Source of the DNA: Tamarix chinensis | Taxonomy: Eukaryota; Streptophyta; Magnoliopsida; Caryophyllales; Tamaricaceae | DNA length: 64,000 nt | NCBI GenBank assembly: GCA_030549775.1 | Contig: CM060175.1 | Coordinates: 66,453,245-66,517,244, forward strand | Direction of reading: 5' to 3' | Part shown: in pieces, positions 60,001 through 64,000 of the stretch | Layout: each line of letters opens with the position of its first letter | Position numbering within the stretch: position 1 is the stretch's first letter | The notes under the pieces: model-generated | The model's input: the letters and a program-made list of their open reading frames with translations, nothing else | Told to the model about the DNA's origin: nothing | The model's database searches: none | Position numbers and translations under genes: made by a program

Positions 60001-61980
60001 ACTATAAACAGTGATAATAGAAATTAGGTTAGAAATCAAAAAATCATTGCTCCAAGCACATCACAATGTAATTAACTAGTTCATAGTCATTGAATTTTTT
60101 ACTTAATAATGTTTTAAGACGTATATATGTTAGATTTTGATAATTATTTTTGATAGGTAACTTCAAGTATATATTTAAATTTTAAAATATAAAAGGAATT
60201 TTTTTTAAAGAAACTATAACACAAATAATATCAGATGAAGAAATAAAAGAATGGATGTGAGTCATTCTATATTTTATTAAAAAATTATTTATCATTCAAT
60301 AATATCTCATTATTATTATGGTTCTATTTTGTAACTTTAATGATATTGCTTCACTATTATCTATCTCCAAATCGAATATATTGACGAGATTATATATCAT
60401 AATTGTTGTGTTTCACTTTTTTTTTTTTAATACTTTTATCTTACCATTGTTATACATGTGTTTTGTAGCTCTTTGAATATTTTTTTGATGATAATTATGT
60501 TTTAACAATCTTTATACTTATAAAAATATTCCAAAACTCAAGTGAGTGCTTATATCACATAATCATTGATTTATACCTCGGCACCACAACACTCATCTTT
60601 GCATTTCAACTTAGCCATTGATGATTCACTATATATTTTAAATGACCTCTTGCCATTCAATGCTGAGACTAATTACTATAATAGGCATAATCATTCATTT
60701 GTTTTCGTTTCACCACACTTGTGAACATGTTTCATTAGATTCTTGTTGCTCTTGTACACTATTTTTGCTTTGCAATACTATATAAAAAAGAAAGGGAATA
60801 TATTGCTAATCATTTATTTACTTTTAAACTCACTCAAAGGTGGCATCCTTGATAATTGAAAAGTGGTTTCGACGTTGAATTCTACCAATTAAGGATTGAG
60901 TGGGAGAAGAGGTAGCAAAGGTAGGGTAACCTATAAGACCCTAGTTGGGTATGTCATGTTTTGACTCTCTAGAAGTTAGTTCTCCCTTTCAAGATCTTGA
61001 ACCCTCTTCATGTGTTCCTTCATATCTTGTGCAAGAAGCTCAAGTTAGCATTTAGTAGTGTTGACACTGGACTCAAGTTCATTCACTGGGGGGAGAATTG
61101 TCCCCTAAAGTAGCTAGCCCCCCAAACTCATCATCTTTGAGTGGGGATCAATTAGTGTCTGTGATAGTTAGGATTTGCTGGATTTTGGTATATATGTCAA
61201 TACTTAAAATTAGTAGGGGCCATGTTGGACACTATATTATAGACCTTTAAAATCTATACTTGTTATGTTGGTTAGAGTTGTGTGGCCCCCTAATACTCTA
61301 CCTACAAGAAAGATAGAGCTAGAGCGTCAAGGGAACACTAGTGTAATTCTTATTTAAGGACACTCTAACACTTAAATCAATGATGTAGGACGTGAATAAA
61401 GCAAAATAAAGGTAAAGCAAGCGAGTAGGTCAAAATGACTTAGCCATTATGATTGCTAAGGTAATTAAGTTGAGGGTGGAAGGGTGGGGGGTTTCTATCG
61501 ACAAGCACATCTAAAGGGGTATCTCAAAGGCCTTGTGAAGCTTTGAGAGTCGAGTTGGAAGAGTTCACAATTGGGTAATTAGAGAGATTCAATGTTAATA
61601 GAGAGTAAACCTTTAACCATTGTGCTTTGATGCCTTTGAGGTTCTATGATTCATTTGTTTATAAAGGGGGAGAGTTACAACTTGCCTCCATGTGAATTGG
61701 GGTAAGGCTACCATTGGTGGCAACTGTCATAAAGGAATTAGAGAAAGTTGAGCTCCTTTGACCGATACTTGAATATTAGCCATGTAACTCATTGTGGGCA
61801 TATTACTCACGAGCTGTATCCGCTCGTGTGCTCCTTAAGTTGACAGGTTATTTCATAGGCTTAGATAGGTGGACTTAGTGGATAATTCTTACGGTGTTTT
61901 GGGTTACTTGGCACACTAAGTTCCTTCAGCTCTTTCGTGGATTGTCTGGATCCTAAGGCTAGATTTTGGCCTATATATGA
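60001..61980. other. Non-coding spacer with unresolved repeat-like sequence
   Basis: 60001-60830 is AT-rich with nothing recognised. 60830-61980 is less AT-rich and has the feel of a decayed retrotransposon, with phrases such as 'gctgtatccgctcgtgtgctcc', but no ends, primer site or protein motif could be identified. Confidence 0.4.
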
Positions 61981-63350
61981 ATAAAAATGTAGTTAATTTA
62001 ATACTAATAAATGTTATGTAGGTTACTTAAAAAAATTAATTCAACAATAATAACTTATAATAATAACAATTGAAATTATCATTAATTTGATCAAATAATA
62101 TTAATTAATAAATAATAATAATAATAATTAATTGAATAAGAAAATAATTGCTATGAATTATTATTATTGATTAAAAAATAACCAATAATTAGTTATAAAA
62201 TTAGTAATAATTCCTACTAATGAAAAATGATAATAATAATTTTAATTAATATAATAATAATAATAATAGCAACTAAGAATAATAATTTAAAATGATGAAT
62301 AACAATAATAATAATAATTAATTAAATATTGAAAATAATATTATAAATAAATTTTTTAATTATATTTATAATAATAATTAATATAAATAATAATAATTAG
62401 TAAGAATAGTAATAATTATTATTAATGATATAATATTTAATTTATTAGCATTATACAATTATTTATTAAATAAGTAATATAATATTTATTTATTCATAAT
62501 CATGATTAATAATATTATTAATAATACTATTAATCACAATTGCAATCTTAATAATATCTCATCAACATTAGCAAGAGCATTAACAAGTTTAGATCAATTC
62601 AAATTAGATTATATCAGTAAAAATAATTTGACAAAAAGAAAATCTAAGGTTAAGCTCTCTTTCACTTATTTTTGATGGTTTTATCAAATTTGATATGAAT
62701 TTATTGATGTTGATGTTTATCTTATTTTATATTATCTTAATGTGCTACTACTATTAAAAATGATATTACTTATAGCTATAAATAAATAAATATTATTAAA
62801 ATTAATTATTTTATTCATGCTTTTTTAAAATATTATTTAATTAGTTATAATATCATTGATTATTATTAATTAATATTGTTTTATTTATTCACATAACTAA
62901 CATAATTATTAGTTTATATTATATTAAATTATTAATTTTAACTATTAATACGATTATAGTAATGATAATTATTGATTATTTTTATTTATATTATTATTAT
63001 TATTATTTATATTAAATTTCTTATTATTTTCTACTATGAATAATACTAATATTTATTATCATTATTAACTTAATATGAATATTTTTAATCATTATTTATA
63101 GATTTTATTATCGTTAAATTAATATTATTAATAACTATTATAATGGTTAATAAATATCTTTACAAAATTAATAATTATAATTGATATTAATAAATTTCTA
63201 TTTATTATTTTTGTATTAGTAAATTCATATTAATATTTTTATTTAATAAATCAATTTAATCTAATATAATTTGATCTCAACTAATTATGATGTGGTTTAC
63301 AAGTCATAAAAATAAGTTAAGAATAACAAGGTCTAATTTTAACTTTTTAT
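61981..63350. other. A/T-only block of AAT/ATT-type words
   Basis: Nearly 1.4 kb of A/T sequence with irregular (TAA)n and TTATTATTAAT words on both strands. Same type as 38600-39880 and 46600-47150. No coding potential. Confidence 0.7.
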
Positions 63351-64000
63351 AAACAATTTGCACCTTGGAGTCATTTCTATGGTTCAAGTTGTATGTTTTG
63401 TCATGTAGTTTTATTTAACTCTATTTTGAATAGTAGAAGTCACAATGATAGATTTTAGCTAATAGTCCCCACTTTTTTTTAAAAAAAATTAAACCATCTC
63501 TAATTAGGATCATTAAAAATTATATCAAATTTTACTTAGATTTTTTTCCCTACAAGTGTATATCCATATAAATATACCTAAGACATAAAAAAGAAAATAA
63601 AAACACATGGGCAAGTGAAGACATGCACATTTTACAATAATACACATTGTCCAACGGAATACATATTTTCCAGTCTCATAATACACAGTCTAATACTACA
63701 ATGTACATTGTCTATAACAAAAATACCTTTTTATTTTTCATAACTAAAATAGACATTTTCTAATTAGCATTGTCTAGGAATAAATATACATTCTCGGAAA
63801 ATAATTACAAGATGGGTAAAATAAAAATACACATTATACAACACAAGAATAAACATCTTTTAAATTAAAAATATTCATCTTTAAGTATTACAATACACTT
63901 CCCTTGGAACTACATACTAATTGGCATTGCTGCTTTTAAGCTAATGTTGATGACAACATAGCCACAACGTTCGGTGCTAACTTCTCCCCTGTGCATGAAT
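63351..64000. repeat. Spacer with irregular 'ATACACATTGTC'-like repetition
   Basis: From about 63625 the word TACACATT/TACATTNTC recurs every 25-40 bp (63640, 63660, 63700, 63750, 63790, 63830), suggesting a degenerate short tandem repeat. No gene. Confidence 0.4.

Noticed and set aside
1..64000. tRNA, rRNA, snoRNA genes or CRISPR arrays
   Set aside because: No sequence I could read shows tRNA arms, conserved rRNA segments or regularly spaced identical repeats; a covariance-model scan (tRNAscan/Infernal) would be needed to exclude small RNAs fully.

Overview
This window is nuclear DNA from a flowering plant. The evidence is spliced genes with GT-AG introns, plant-specific families (a RABA2-type Rab GTPase, a DA1-RELATED2 peptidase, a GT47 exostosin-type glycosyltransferase), and long AT-rich spacers built from plant-type transposons. 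I cannot name the species from sequence alone.

Layout. 1-21.2 kb holds no host gene that I can support. It is a pile of decayed copies of one long non-coding repeat family with LTR-like ends (TGTAAYACYCC ... GGGTGTTACA). One copy is on the plus strand at 7063-11704, one on the minus strand at 16926-21208, and others are broken or mosaic. A pair of nested hAT elements (5381-6534 containing 5711-6185) and a 1.6 kb fold-back element (14017-15612) sit inside them. 22.0-23.4 kb is a dead LINE-1 reverse-transcriptase 3' region, and 24.0-24.45 kb is an old hAT element.

25.4-29.4 kb is a small gene island: an intronless GT47 glycosyltransferase (25440-26618) and a two-exon RABA2-type small GTPase (28457-29369). 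From 29.9 to 38.0 kb another decayed repeat copy is split by a complete CACTA (En/Spm) transposon, 31950-37935. It has 17-bp terminal repeats, a 3-bp target duplication and hairpin-rich subterminal arrays. Its main gene joins the N-terminal half of a Tnp2 transposase in frame to a full Ulp1-type cysteine protease domain. 38-47 kb is AT-rich spacer and minus-strand repeat copies, plus a compact hAT element at 47173-47511.

48.2-59.1 kb is the second gene island: a seven-exon mitochondrial carrier (48212-55074, plus strand) and a twelve-exon DAR2 gene (59117-55635, minus strand), arranged tail to tail. Both could be reconstructed with every splice junction in frame. 60-64 kb is AT-rich, repeat-like and apparently gene-free.

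The four host genes serve unrelated functions (Golgi glycosylation, endosomal/TGN traffic, mitochondrial transport, organ-size control), so no operon-like logic is expected. The most unusual items are the Tnp2-Ulp1 fusion CACTA element, the set of hAT elements dated relative to each other by nesting and target duplications, and the iterated CCAC-loop-GTGG motif that marks the main repeat family.
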